From: Symploca sp. SIO3C6
GTDB taxonomy: Bacteria > Cyanobacteriota > Cyanobacteriia > Cyanobacteriales > Coleofasciculaceae
Assembly: GCA_010692425.1 (NCBI GenBank)
Contig: JAAHHJ010000023.1
Location: 60,514 to 124,513 of the forward strand
Direction: 5' to 3'
Length of the DNA: 64,000 bases
Positions within the stretch are counted from its first letter, which is position 1, and each line of letters opens with the position of its first letter. Shown piece after piece: positions 18,529 to 27,691 of this stretch. Under the pieces are notes generated by a model. It saw nothing but the letters and a program-made list of their open reading frames with translations, was not told where the DNA came from and made no database searches. The translations under genes and the position numbers were made by a program.

Positions 18529-19326
18529 TCAATTTCTTCCTAAGACGGCATTTTTGGCCCAGTCTGGAGCAACTTTTCCCAGAGTTCTTGGCAAATATTT
18601 GAGCTGGTTGGCGATATTGAGTTTACCTCGGTAAGAATTAACGAACTCTGGCTGACGCTTGCCATTTCTAGCAACTACAAAATAGGGTGGTTCGATAGTA
18701 GGATCAAAGTGATCTAGAGACATGTATTCCACCACATAGGCCCAACGAGCATCTTGAGAAACGTTGGGTGTAGTACTGTGGAGTGTCAAGGATGAAAACA
18801 GCACCACATCCCCTGGTTTCGCCTCTACAAAAACTGGATTCTCTGGTGTTCCCTGATAAACAGCATGTTTGTCAATTTTTTTGTGGGGTAAAATACTCTT
18901 GTGACTGCCAGGTACAAGCCACAGCCCACCGTTTTCAGAGGTCATTTTAGTAAGAGCGATCCACAGTTGGTAGTGAAGATCTTTGAGTCCGCTGTAGGCA
19001 TTATCTTGGTGCCAAGGAAATGTAACTGCTCCTGGTCCTTTTGCCACTGCCTGATCCCATCGAATCCAAAAATCAGGACCAATGACCTGTTTAAGCAAAT
19101 CTACTAATCTAGGCTGAGAGACAAACTCCTGAATCTTTTGACTACGAGAAAAGAGGTTACTGTAAAAATTTAAAGTCCCTTTATTTAATACGTGTTTACC
19201 ATCTCCGTTGATCTCAGTAGCTCGAATGTCTTCCATGAGAGTAGTCATTTCTTCTTCTGAGAAGAAATTTCTACAAATGATATAACCATGTTGTTGGAAT
19301 TCTTCACGATATTTATTATTTTGCAT
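18529..19326 (-). CDS. Phytanoyl-CoA dioxygenase (PhyH) family oxygenase
   Basis: 265 residues, a standard PhyH length. Metal site: FPWHQDNAYSG (His and Asp of the HxD motif) and LFSSLTLHSTTPNVS (distal His), with LWIALTKMTSENGGLWLVPGSH between, very typical of PhyH enzymes. Expected to hydroxylate an aliphatic carbon using Fe2+, O2 and 2-oxoglutarate. Translationally coupled to the aldo/keto reductase by a one-nucleotide gap. The surrounding genes are sulfotransferases and glycosyltransferases, so a modified sugar or lipid carrier is a likelier substrate than a fatty acyl-CoA, but this is not shown. Confidence 0.85.
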   Translation of the reverse strand: MQNNKYREEFQQHGYIICRNFFSEEEMTTLMEDIRATEINGDGKHVLNKGTLNFYSNLFSRSQKIQEFVSQPRLVDLLKQVIGPDFWIRWDQAVAKGPGAVTFPWHQDNAYSGLKDLHYQLWIALTKMTSENGGLWLVPGSHKSILPHKKIDKHAVYQGTPENPVFVEAKPGDVVLFSSLTLHSTTPNVSQDARWAYVVEYMSLDHFDPTIEPPYFVVARNGKRQPEFVNSYRGKLNIANQLKYLPRTLGKVAPDWAKNAVLGRN

Positions 19327-19489
19327 TTGGGTTATCTCCTAGCTAAATAAAAATTGAACTGATTTACAGAATTTATCGTTATTTAATTGTAATTTTTGGG
19401 CTTAATTCTTTCAAGCTTTTTCTAAGGTCACGGCTTTTGATTTTATGAATATTTGATGAATATTAATTTGATCGTAACTTCTATTACTG

Positions 19490-20974
19490 TTAGTTTGAAC
19501 ATTTTATTGTTTCCTGATAAAATGTAATCATTTGGTCTACTTTTACTTCCCAGTCAAAATGATTGACTACGCGTTGGTGAGCAGCTTTACCCATCGCTTG
19601 GCGCATTTCAGGTGATTTTGCCATTTTGAGCATTGCAGCTGCTAAGTCATTGATGAATGAATTCCTTGATGCTGGTTCGACGAGAATGCCGCAGGATTGA
19701 TCAAGGTAATCAGCAGGCCCACCCCAATTAGTGGCAATGACGGGTATTCCCATAGCCATGGCTTCTAGTACCACAGCACCACCGCATTCAAACAGGCTGG
19801 GAAGTACCATTACATCTGCTAGTTGTAACCTTTGAGCACATTCGGCTTGTGAGAGCCAACCAGTAAAGCGAACCACTGCTCGCTTCTCAATAGCGTTTCC
19901 AGAATCTCGATTATGAAATTCAGTCAGACCTAGCTCTTTTGCCTGTGCTTCAAAAATTGCTTGTTCAGGACCCTTACCAATAATTTCTAACTCAACTGGT
20001 ATTTGCTCAACTACTTGCTTGAAAGCAAGTAACAAAAGATCAACAGCTTTCCAGCTAACCAGTCTACCAACAAAAACAAATTTGATCCACTGTTGAGACT
20101 CTAGTTCTGATGGTTGAGTGTTTGTTTCCTCAATTAGTACACTCTTATTAAAGTTTCCTGCTAGTACCGAATTACTTAAAGTGCTAGGGTTGATACTTTC
20201 TCCACGACTCCCCTGCTCCTCTAGTCCCTTGCTTACAATTTGTGGGTTGTATTGAGCAACTAGCGCTAGATTCTCGAACCTCGAACTCTGACCATAGGGC
20301 TTAAGTTGCCACATGGAAAGATCTACACCGTTTTCTACCAATTCAATCACCTTGCCACAGATACCTTTTGGTAGTGCGTCTCTAGTGCGTTGGTTAGCCA
20401 CTAATAAGGTTGTCGCCTTAAGTTTGCCAGGAATTAGTTTGTTAAACAAGTTAGCAAAAAGACGACCAATCCTTACATTCAGACTGACAAACTTGCTATT
20501 CATATATTGGAAAGCAGGGGGATAATCCATCCCCCCGTTCATCGGTCCGATTATCACTGGCACACCCATACCAAAAATCATTGATGGCTCTTTAGGAGAG
20601 ACTGGTATCGGTTGATGAATAATATCAATACGTTGCTGCTGTGCAACTTGCTTGATGATGCGACGCTGAATTATCTGGGTAATTAGCCGTAACACTAATC
20701 CAAAAGTAACATAAGCCAGTCTTCTCGGCAAAAGTTCGCCCAACTTAGCAATAATGCGGTGCCAAAAAGTATCAGGGACGAAGTAAATGCGGTTTAAGTC
20801 TTCCCCAAAAAGAGACTGTAGTTCATCACGAGTTCTTTCGTGAACTACCAGCCAGGTTTCGATACCACGCTGGCGAAGAACGCGAAAGTAATGTAAGGGC
20901 AAAGCTGCTTCACCGCCAAACTTCAGAGATGCGTGTTCAGCTACAATCAAAATGTGCAGTTTCTCTACAGCCAT
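19490..20974 (-). CDS. Family 4 glycosyltransferase
   Basis: 494 residues, longer than the usual 370-430 for GT4. The excess is mostly a ~60-residue polar stretch (~230-290) between the two Rossmann halves. FVFVGRLVSWKAVDLLL and the E-x7-E block FECGGAVVLEAMAMG mark the C-terminal donor-binding half; PMNGGMDYPPAF marks the N-terminal acceptor half. AAAGG lies seven bases before the ATG. It adds a sugar to the repeat unit, retaining mechanism. Paralogous in layout to the GT4 gene at 10924. First gene downstream of the DegT aminotransferase, with a 50-bp gap. Confidence 0.87.
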   Translation of the reverse strand: MAVEKLHILIVAEHASLKFGGEAALPLHYFRVLRQRGIETWLVVHERTRDELQSLFGEDLNRIYFVPDTFWHRIIAKLGELLPRRLAYVTFGLVLRLITQIIQRRIIKQVAQQQRIDIIHQPIPVSPKEPSMIFGMGVPVIIGPMNGGMDYPPAFQYMNSKFVSLNVRIGRLFANLFNKLIPGKLKATTLLVANQRTRDALPKGICGKVIELVENGVDLSMWQLKPYGQSSRFENLALVAQYNPQIVSKGLEEQGSRGESINPSTLSNSVLAGNFNKSVLIEETNTQPSELESQQWIKFVFVGRLVSWKAVDLLLLAFKQVVEQIPVELEIIGKGPEQAIFEAQAKELGLTEFHNRDSGNAIEKRAVVRFTGWLSQAECAQRLQLADVMVLPSLFECGGAVVLEAMAMGIPVIATNWGGPADYLDQSCGILVEPASRNSFINDLAAAMLKMAKSPEMRQAMGKAAHQRVVNHFDWEVKVDQMITFYQETIKCSN

Positions 20975-21024
20975 CCTGGAACCTTTATATAGAAAAAAAT
21001 TGCCTATCAGTCTTCATAAAAATA

Positions 21025-22299
21025 TCAAGAATCAGGAAATTTACATGTTTGGTTTAAAGTGGGAAAATTAATGCACTGCTTGACAGCAATATCTGCATTT
21101 TTAAATCCTTTTATTTGCTTTGGACTCAGATATATATTGTTGGTAAACCAATCACCAACACTAACGTTAAACTTTTTAAATCCCCACCATTGCACCTGTT
21201 GTTTGATTTCCGGTTCAACCAGAACAGGATAACGTAGATAAGCTGAAACAGCATCATCAACCACTACTGGTTTCTTATAACCATTTTCCTGGCACCACAA
21301 TTCCCAGATTTTAGAATTTTGCCTTCTACACTGGATGTAATAGTCAAGTTTTTTGAGCTGATTGAGTCCAAGAGCAGCAATTGGTGCCGGCATTTTTCTA
21401 CCGTATTTATCTGGACGAATGCCTTGCTTTTCCTGATTACTAGTGGTGAATATAACTTGACTACCATGGAAGATATAGTAAGCATCCCCTAGCCACCATG
21501 ATTGGGGATGTTTAAACTGGTAAAATTCTAGGGGTATATTATTTAATTGTCTTTCAACTAAGGCTTGATCTGGATAAGGGGCTTGCTCTGAATATTCTCT
21601 GAGTCTTTTCCCCAGTTGATCGTCATTGGTAACAGCAACACCGCCTTGAATAGTATTGAACATCTTAGTCTTTTCGCTACTATAAACGGCAACATCGCCA
21701 AAGTTACCAACCTTGCGTCCTTTATACTCAGCTCCTGTGGAATGGGCGCAGTCTTCAATTACCTTTAAACCATGCCGTTTTGCTAAATCAATGATGGCTT
21801 GGTAATCACGACAAACTACTCCATAAAGATGCTGTAACAAAATGGCGCGAGTTTTGGGAGTAATTTTGCTCTCTATCTGCGTAACATCTAACCCATAGGT
21901 ATCCAGTTCTATATCGCAATAGACAGTTTTTACCCCAGCCCATTCTAAAGCATTAGGAACTACAACACAGGTATAAGCAGGCAAGATTACTTCATCCTCT
22001 GGTTGTAAATCCAGCGCATAAATACAGGCACTGAGTCCTACCCTTGCTGCCATAAAGGCAAAAGCATATTTTGAGCCATTCCAGCGTGCAAACTCAGTTT
22101 CATATTGAGAAACTACTTTCCCATCTTCCCAGCACGGGGATTTGGATAACCATTCCTTGGCAACTTTTACATCATCCCAATCCAAGGTCATTGATCTAGC
22201 ATTAGACATCCTTAATGGTCTGCCTAAGCTCAGATTCACGAAATTACGTACCTGATTTTTGCCTATATGCTGTAATAAGTGTTTAAGATTTTGCATCAA
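21025..22299 (-). CDS. DegT/DnrJ/EryC1/StrS-family aminotransferase
   Basis: 424 residues of the PLP-dependent sugar aminotransferase fold. DEVILPAYTCVVVPNALEW and IEDCAHSTGAEY give the cofactor-binding Asp block, and the Schiff-base lysine is in VYSSEKTKMFNTIQGG, a looser version of the usual GEGG context. This variation and the long N-terminus (MMQNLKHLLQHIGKNQ) set it apart from the RffA-like enzyme at 23431. It may act on a 4-keto or 3-keto nucleotide sugar; it could also be a non-aminating dehydratase-type member, though the lysine argues against that. Ten bases after a GT4 gene. Confidence 0.83.
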   Translation of the reverse strand: MMQNLKHLLQHIGKNQVRNFVNLSLGRPLRMSNARSMTLDWDDVKVAKEWLSKSPCWEDGKVVSQYETEFARWNGSKYAFAFMAARVGLSACIYALDLQPEDEVILPAYTCVVVPNALEWAGVKTVYCDIELDTYGLDVTQIESKITPKTRAILLQHLYGVVCRDYQAIIDLAKRHGLKVIEDCAHSTGAEYKGRKVGNFGDVAVYSSEKTKMFNTIQGGVAVTNDDQLGKRLREYSEQAPYPDQALVERQLNNIPLEFYQFKHPQSWWLGDAYYIFHGSQVIFTTSNQEKQGIRPDKYGRKMPAPIAALGLNQLKKLDYYIQCRRQNSKIWELWCQENGYKKPVVVDDAVSAYLRYPVLVEPEIKQQVQWWGFKKFNVSVGDWFTNNIYLSPKQIKGFKNADIAVKQCINFPTLNQTCKFPDS

Positions 22300-22309
22300 T
22301 TTTCAGTAC

Positions 22310-23428
22310 TTAGTGAACAGCAATTCCTAAAAAATCGAGATACTTTTTAGCCGTATCTTCCACAGTAAATTGTTCTAGCCAAGCTGGATCAACCGACTTG
22401 GATTTACCAGACAAAATATTCAACATTGCCTCTGCCAGAGCTTTCGGCTCATTGACTGGTACTAGATCACCATACTTACCATTGTCTAAAATTTCAGCTG
22501 GACCACTAGGGCAGTTTGTAGAAACTACTGGGATTTTCAAAGCCATAGTTTCAATTAGAAAAGTCGGTAAACCTTCCCAAGCTGAAGACAAAGCCAACAT
22601 TGCTGATTTGGTAACATAAGCATAGGGGTTTTTCACAAAACCAGGTAGGGCAACATCATTTTCTAAGCCCAATTCGCGCACTAGAGCCTCAAGTTGAGAC
22701 TGCTGGGAACCAACTCCAAAAATTACTAATCGGGCTGGTTTCACCTGCTTTACTTGAGCAAATGCCCTAATCAAGGTAGGGAAATCCTTTTGTTTTTCCA
22801 ATCTTCCAGCTGCTAGAATCACTGGCAACTCTCCTGGAGCAAACCAGGGGTGATCCACAGGCTCTTTGGCTTTTTCAAAAATCTCAGGGTTAATTACCGG
22901 ATTATAGATAACCCGAAATCGCTCTATAGGTAAGCCGGTTATACCAATTAAGTCTTTAAAAACCCCCTGAGAAGGAGCAATGATGCCATTAGCCCAAGGG
23001 TAGAGAAGCCTTAAAGCCAAAGGTGCCCAATATCTACCTTCTAAGGGAGATTTTTTGTGTGTTTCCACAGAAAGATTTGTTTGATCGGATACTACTAGCC
23101 GTGTGGGTACCCCAGCAAAGTGCTTAGCTAAAATTGCTACTTCGTTGGCGTAGTGGTTAGCTGATAATAAAGCAGCTGGTTGTTCTTGACGAAGGTAACG
23201 CGCTAACCTGGGAATTCTTGTGTGTATCCGCGATGCTTTAAGGTCTACAATTCGGACTTCTGGTGAAAATTCTGAGAGGAAGCTGGTATTACCCAAAAAA
23301 TTTAGTACTAAATCTACCTTTAAACCACGCTTAATAAAGTTGCGGGTTAAGTTTGCCATTATCCTCTCAATTCCACCATTGAAAAGACAATGAAGATGAA
23401 TAGCAACGTGAGATCGATCTTTATGCAT
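22310..23428 (-). CDS. Family 4 glycosyltransferase
   Basis: 372 residues, typical GT4 length. N-terminal half: FNGGIERIMANLTRNFIKRG, the glycine-rich acceptor-domain opening. C-terminal half: ILAAGRLEKQKDFPTLIRAF (donor loop) and SSAWEGLPTFLIETMALK (E-x7-E), then NCPSGPAEIL. Resembles N-acetylgalactosamine-type transferases of the PglA/PglH group, but sugar specificity cannot be read by eye. The start ATG is two bases after the stop of the RffA-like gene, which indicates co-transcription and coupled translation, so it may use the amino sugar made there. Confidence 0.9.
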   Translation of the reverse strand: MHKDRSHVAIHLHCLFNGGIERIMANLTRNFIKRGLKVDLVLNFLGNTSFLSEFSPEVRIVDLKASRIHTRIPRLARYLRQEQPAALLSANHYANEVAILAKHFAGVPTRLVVSDQTNLSVETHKKSPLEGRYWAPLALRLLYPWANGIIAPSQGVFKDLIGITGLPIERFRVIYNPVINPEIFEKAKEPVDHPWFAPGELPVILAAGRLEKQKDFPTLIRAFAQVKQVKPARLVIFGVGSQQSQLEALVRELGLENDVALPGFVKNPYAYVTKSAMLALSSAWEGLPTFLIETMALKIPVVSTNCPSGPAEILDNGKYGDLVPVNEPKALAEAMLNILSGKSKSVDPAWLEQFTVEDTAKKYLDFLGIAVH

Positions 23429-23430
23429 AG

Positions 23431-24570
23431 TTAAGAGCCTGGGTGGAAATCTTTGATTGACGCTACAACTCTTGCCTGGTCAGCCTCGGTCAAGTTATTG
23501 TAGAAGGGTAAGCGTAATAAGCGATCGCTAAGACTCTCAGTTACTGGGCAATCCCCTTCAGCACCCCCAAACTGCCTTCCCATCTGTGACAAATGTAATG
23601 GCAAATAGTGAAAGACGCTGCTGATATCCCTGGTTTTCAAGTGGGCAATTAAGGCTTGGCGCTCCTCCAGGGAGGGCATCAGCAGGTAGAACATGTGGTA
23701 TGCCTGATCGCAGTGAGCTGGCACAATTGGAAGTCGTATGCTATGTTCCTGCGCCCAGTCCTGGAGATTTTCGTAGTAGTACTCCCAGATTTGCTGCCGC
23801 TTGCTCTGAATTTGTTGGCGACCTTCCAGTTGTGCTTGCAAGAAGGCTGCGAGTATCCCGGAAGGGAGATAGCTTGAACCAATGTCTACCCAGGTGTATT
23901 TGTCTACTTGACCACGATAAAAACGACTGCGGTTGGTTCCTTTTTCGCGAATAATCTCAGCTCGTTCAATATATTGAGGATCCTTGATTAGTAAAGCACC
24001 ACCCTCGCCGCAGGTAAAGTTCTTAGTTTCGTGAAAACTCTGGGTAGCCAGACAGCCAAAGGTACCTAAATACTGTCCTTTATACTTAGCAAACAATCCA
24101 TGGGCGTTGTCTTCGACCACAGGTATGCCATAACGCCCGGCAATCTCCATAATTACCTCCATCTCGCAGCCAACACCAGCGTAGTGTACAGGTACGATTG
24201 CTTTAGTTTGGGGCGTAATTAGTTTTTCTAGCTTTGACTCATCTAAGTTAAGCGTATCTGGGCGGATGTCGATAAAAACAGGGCGGGCACCGCGCAAAAC
24301 AAAAGCATTGATTGTAGAGACAAAGGTAAAGGAGGGAACAATCACTTCATCCCCTGGTTGGATGTCCAACAGCAATGCTGCCATTTCCAAGGCGTGAGTA
24401 CAGGAAGTGGTAAGTAGTACTTTAGGAACTCCTAATATTTGCTCAAGTAGAGCATGACACTTTTTGGTAATAGCGCCATCTCCAGAAAGATCCATATTCT
24501 CGATGGTCTTTTGGATATACTCAAATTCTTGCCCGACAGTGACTGGGCGGTTAAAAGGGATTTGTGACAC
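23431..24570 (-). CDS. rffA: dTDP-4-amino-4,6-dideoxygalactose transaminase (RffA/WecE-like)
   Basis: 379 residues. Starts IPFNRPVTVGQEFEYIQ, then LLTTSCTHALEMAALLL, DEVIVPSFTFVSTINAFVL, VVEDNAHGLFAKYKG and the Schiff-base lysine in SFHETKNFTCGEGGALL. These match the RffA/WecE group, which transaminates dTDP-4-keto-6-deoxyglucose using glutamate to give dTDP-4-amino-4,6-dideoxygalactose (dTDP-Fuc4N). The substrate would come from RfbA and RfbB encoded nearby. No RffC-type N-acetyltransferase is seen next to it. It heads a tight group with the GT4 at 22310 and the second aminotransferase. Confidence 0.9.
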   Translation of the reverse strand: MSQIPFNRPVTVGQEFEYIQKTIENMDLSGDGAITKKCHALLEQILGVPKVLLTTSCTHALEMAALLLDIQPGDEVIVPSFTFVSTINAFVLRGARPVFIDIRPDTLNLDESKLEKLITPQTKAIVPVHYAGVGCEMEVIMEIAGRYGIPVVEDNAHGLFAKYKGQYLGTFGCLATQSFHETKNFTCGEGGALLIKDPQYIERAEIIREKGTNRSRFYRGQVDKYTWVDIGSSYLPSGILAAFLQAQLEGRQQIQSKRQQIWEYYYENLQDWAQEHSIRLPIVPAHCDQAYHMFYLLMPSLEERQALIAHLKTRDISSVFHYLPLHLSQMGRQFGGAEGDCPVTESLSDRLLRLPFYNNLTEADQARVVASIKDFHPGS

Positions 24571-24765
24571 TAATTCTCTCCAGTTGTAGTTAAAAATTAG
24601 ACAATCAATAAAGGCATTTTGCTAACTTCGTACAACCCACAGAAATAACTGAATTAGTTGCCAATGGGTGAGGCTGCTGCTTTACTGATTAGTATAACTG
24701 TGTAGCAACTTCCGCAAGGCTGTACTTAGCCTCTAACAATTAACAATTAACGATTAACTTAGCCA

Positions 24766-25839
24766 TCAAACTAGCTCGATTTGAGAGTCATCCCCAATCA
24801 TGAAACGTAAGGCTTTGGGACGTTGTGGTGCAACCTTCAGTTGAGCCCGTTGTCCAATCACACTGTCAACTATTCGCTGCTGAATGCCCACAACTTTTGC
24901 ACCCTGCAAAATCACGCTATGCTCAAGATCAGCATCAATGAGGGTAACTTTGTCAGCGACACTGCTGTAAGGACCAATAAAGCAGTTTTCTAAGTGGCAG
25001 TCACTGCCAATTGTCACTGGTCCACGAATCGTGCAATTGACAATCTCAGACCTCTTACCAATCTGCACTCTTCCGATAACTTGGCTCTTGTCGTCAACTT
25101 CGCCCTCTAAAGAAGCTTCTAGACGAGTATCGAGAATAATCCGGTTAGCTTCTAGGAGGTCATCTTTCTTTCCTGTATCTAGCCACCAACCTTGAAGTTG
25201 GCGGGCTTCGACTTGTTTAGGTTGGTCAATTAGATATTGAATGGCATCGGTAATTTCCAGCTCTCCTCGGGCAGAGGGGTGGATATTAGCGATCGCATTA
25301 TGAACAGTGCTAGAGAATAAGTAAATGCCGACAAGTGCTAGATTGGAGGGAGGAACCTTAGGTTTTTCCACCAGCTGCAACACTCGCCCCTGTTGATCTA
25401 CCTTGGCAACCCCAAAGGCACTAGGGTTAGAAACTGGGCACAGAAGGGTTAGTGCATCCAGCTTCCGGTTTTTAAAATCTTCTATGAACAGATGCAGATT
25501 GCTTTCAACCAGGTTATCTCCAAGATACATTAAAAACGGTGAATCCCCTAAGAAAGGGTGGGCAATTTTTACCGCGTGAGCTAAACCTGCAGGTTTATCT
25601 TGAAGTATATAAGTTATTGTGGCACCAAAGCGATCACCGTTACCGGTTTTATGTTTAATTTCCTCTCCAGTTTCTGGAGAAATGATAATACCAATATCTG
25701 TAATGCCTGCGGCGACAATTGCTTCAATCCCGTACCAAAGAATAGGTTTGTTTGCCACAGGAACCAGTTGCTTAGCACCGGTATAGGTTAAGGGGCGCAG
25801 ACGCGTTCCTTTGCCGCCGGAGAGAATAAGTGCTTTCAT
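24766..25839 (-). CDS. rfbA: Glucose-1-phosphate thymidylyltransferase, long form
   Basis: 357 residues. The signature GGKGTRLRPLTYTGAKQLVP at residues 8-27 is the nucleotidyltransferase active site. About 60 residues longer than the enterobacterial enzyme because of a C-terminal left-handed beta-helix (residues ~240-357, repeated SEIVNCTIRGPVTIG-like hexads), the RmlA-long type of cyanobacteria, actinobacteria and archaea. Makes dTDP-glucose from glucose 1-phosphate and dTTP. ATG two bases after the rfbD stop; forms rfbC-rfbD-rfbA. Confidence 0.94.
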   Translation of the reverse strand: MKALILSGGKGTRLRPLTYTGAKQLVPVANKPILWYGIEAIVAAGITDIGIIISPETGEEIKHKTGNGDRFGATITYILQDKPAGLAHAVKIAHPFLGDSPFLMYLGDNLVESNLHLFIEDFKNRKLDALTLLCPVSNPSAFGVAKVDQQGRVLQLVEKPKVPPSNLALVGIYLFSSTVHNAIANIHPSARGELEITDAIQYLIDQPKQVEARQLQGWWLDTGKKDDLLEANRIILDTRLEASLEGEVDDKSQVIGRVQIGKRSEIVNCTIRGPVTIGSDCHLENCFIGPYSSVADKVTLIDADLEHSVILQGAKVVGIQQRIVDSVIGQRAQLKVAPQRPKALRFMIGDDSQIELV

Positions 25840-25841
25840 AA

Positions 25842-26771
25842 TTATTGTTGAGAATAGAGTTGCTTAAGCATTTGCCTGAGTCCCTGCCGCCAATGAGGGG
25901 GGTGGGTTCCCAAAGCTACTGATATTTTTTTGCCAGAAAGTACTGAATAGGCAGGACGCTTTGCTGGTGTGGGATATTCAGTGGTTGTAATCGGTACAAC
26001 ATGCTTGACTTTTACTGGGAAACCCAACAGTTGGGCTTCTTCAAAGATAGCGATGGCGAAGTCATACCAACTGATGGCACCACTATTAGTAAAATGGTAA
26101 GTACCTGTAGAGACATTCAATTTAGCGTCTTGATCTAAGTTGATGCTCTCTCCCAGTCGAGGATTCGGTAAGTTTGCTGCAATCATAGCAATCCCTTGGG
26201 CAAGGTCGCCAGTCCAAGTAGGACCACCAACCTGATCAACAACAACCCGTAGCTCTTCGCGCTCCGCTCCCAACCTCAGCATGGTTTTAACAAAGTTGCC
26301 CTTGCCATAAGCGCCATAAACCCAAGCCGTCCTGAGAATAATATGACGCTCACACTTTTGCCTTACCCCCTCTTCTCCTAGAAGCTTGGATTGACCGTAG
26401 GCATTAATCGGATTTGGAGTATCCTCCTCAGTATAGGGGGTGTTTTTACGACCATCAAATACGTAATCTGTGGAAATATGAATCAGGGAGGCTCCCAACT
26501 GTTGAGCTTCCTCGGCTATAATCGTAGGAGCTATGCCATTGATTGCCTTAGCTAGTTCCGTTTCAGTTTCGGCTTTGTCAACTGCTGTGTAAGCCGCTGC
26601 ATTGATGATTAGGTCAGGTTTGACTTCTGAGATGACCTTGCGAATTTCCTCAGGCTGGGCTAAATCTAGGCTCTGGCGATCAACACCAGTCACTTCTGCC
26701 AATGGCTCTAGAATCCCTGGCAATTGCTGGCCCAATTGTCCAGTAATACCTGTAAGTAGGATGCGCTTCAC
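25842..26771 (-). CDS. rfbD: dTDP-4-dehydrorhamnose reductase
   Basis: 309 residues, short-chain reductase. ILLTGITGQLGQQL (nucleotide binding), HISTDYVFDGRK and NAYGQSKLLGE (YxxxK catalytic pair), then RTAWVYGAYGKGNFV, all RmlD hallmarks. The start codon is GTG and overlaps the TGA of rfbC in a GTGA arrangement, so translation is coupled. Last step of dTDP-L-rhamnose synthesis, NADPH dependent. Confidence 0.95.
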   Translation of the reverse strand: MKRILLTGITGQLGQQLPGILEPLAEVTGVDRQSLDLAQPEEIRKVISEVKPDLIINAAAYTAVDKAETETELAKAINGIAPTIIAEEAQQLGASLIHISTDYVFDGRKNTPYTEEDTPNPINAYGQSKLLGEEGVRQKCERHIILRTAWVYGAYGKGNFVKTMLRLGAEREELRVVVDQVGGPTWTGDLAQGIAMIAANLPNPRLGESINLDQDAKLNVSTGTYHFTNSGAISWYDFAIAIFEEAQLLGFPVKVKHVVPITTTEYPTPAKRPAYSVLSGKKISVALGTHPPHWRQGLRQMLKQLYSQQ

Positions 26772-27313
26772 TGGTAAACCTCAGCTTGTTTTAAAGGTTG
26801 ACCGGCTAGGTCTTTGGCAGATAATATGGGGTTTTTACTTAAAGGCCAGGCGATCGCTAAATCGGGGTCATTCCAGAGCAAAGTTCTTTCGTGTTGCGGA
26901 GCATAGAAATCCGTGGTTTTATAGAGGACTTCAGCTGCTTCTGAGAGGACTAAAAAGCCGTGGGCAAATCCTGGTGGTACCCAAACCTGTCGCTTATTCT
27001 CTGCACTGAGTAGGCAGCTAACCCACTGACCAAAAGTGGGAGAACTCTTCCTGATGTCTACGGCAACATCGAAGATACTCCCGACAATCACCCGCAGTAA
27101 CTTTCCTTGAGGCTGCTGAATTTGATAATGTAAACCCCGCAGAACGTTTTGCTGTGAACGGGAATGATTATCTTGGACAAAGTCAGCTGTGATGCCTGCC
27201 TTGTCACTAAAAGCTCTCTGGTTGTAGCTTTCGTAGAAAAAACCTCTGTCGTCTCCAAACACTCGAGGTTCAATGATCAAAACCTCAGGTATTTTTGTGG
27301 GGATAACGTTCAT
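26768..27313 (-). CDS. rfbC: dTDP-4-dehydrorhamnose 3,5-epimerase
   Basis: 181 residues, the exact size of RmlC. LIEPRVFGDDRGFFYESYN, VLRGLHYQIQQPQGKLLRV with the catalytic His, and WVPPGFAHGFLVLSE are present. Epimerises C3 and C5 of dTDP-4-keto-6-deoxyglucose. First gene of rfbC-rfbD-rfbA; the 378-bp spacer upstream contains a strong hairpin at 27464-27492, so a new transcript probably starts here. Confidence 0.95.
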   Translation of the reverse strand: MNVIPTKIPEVLIIEPRVFGDDRGFFYESYNQRAFSDKAGITADFVQDNHSRSQQNVLRGLHYQIQQPQGKLLRVIVGSIFDVAVDIRKSSPTFGQWVSCLLSAENKRQVWVPPGFAHGFLVLSEAAEVLYKTTDFYAPQHERTLLWNDPDLAIAWPLSKNPILSAKDLAGQPLKQAEVYQ

Positions 27314-27691
27314 TAAAATTGCTCTTTTACTTACTAATTACATCTAAAAATCATCTAACCATAATTAGCAATCAATTGATTGCCCCTAATGTTTTAACAT
27401 TTAGTCAATTGGGATGGCAAATACTTACAGAAGCTTTAAAATCAATGGTATGAATGTAAAGATATGGGTAAAGCAGAGTATGCTTTACCCATAGTTATTT
27501 TTACACAAAACTGCTGAAAACTTGGCTGAATCATGCTTCTAGGCTCTGCTTATAAAAACCTAGGGGAATACTCCGTAAAAACTTCCTGGAGAGAATACTT
27601 AATTAGATCGGTGGAGGGAGCATGATGGAGTACTACAAAAAAATAACACCTAGACCAGAGTATTCACAATCAGAGGCTAGAAGTTAAACTC
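27314..27691. other. Non-coding spacer upstream of rfbC
   Basis: 378 bp without a gene. It contains the hairpin at 27464-27492 (listed separately), which would end transcription from the acyltransferase side. The rest (27314-27460), directly ahead of rfbC, is AT-rich and is where a promoter for rfbC-rfbD-rfbA would be expected; no element is clear enough to place. Confidence 0.5.
27464..27492. terminator. 12-bp perfect stem hairpin between acyltransferase and rfbC
   Basis: ATGGGTAAAGCA and its exact complement separated by the 5-base loop GAGTA. On the plus strand it is followed by AGTTATTTTTAC, on the minus strand by ATCTTTACATT. It sits 200 bp beyond the stop of the CysE-like gene (27692) and 150 bp before rfbC, a natural transcript boundary inside the minus-strand array. 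Confidence 0.6.

Noticed and set aside
8834..19326. Sulfotransferases with PhyH oxygenases and an aldo/keto reductase recall saxitoxin-type toxin loci
   Set aside because: No polyketide-like SxtA, amidinotransferase or other core toxin genes are present, while Wzx, Wzy, Wzc and dTDP-sugar genes are.
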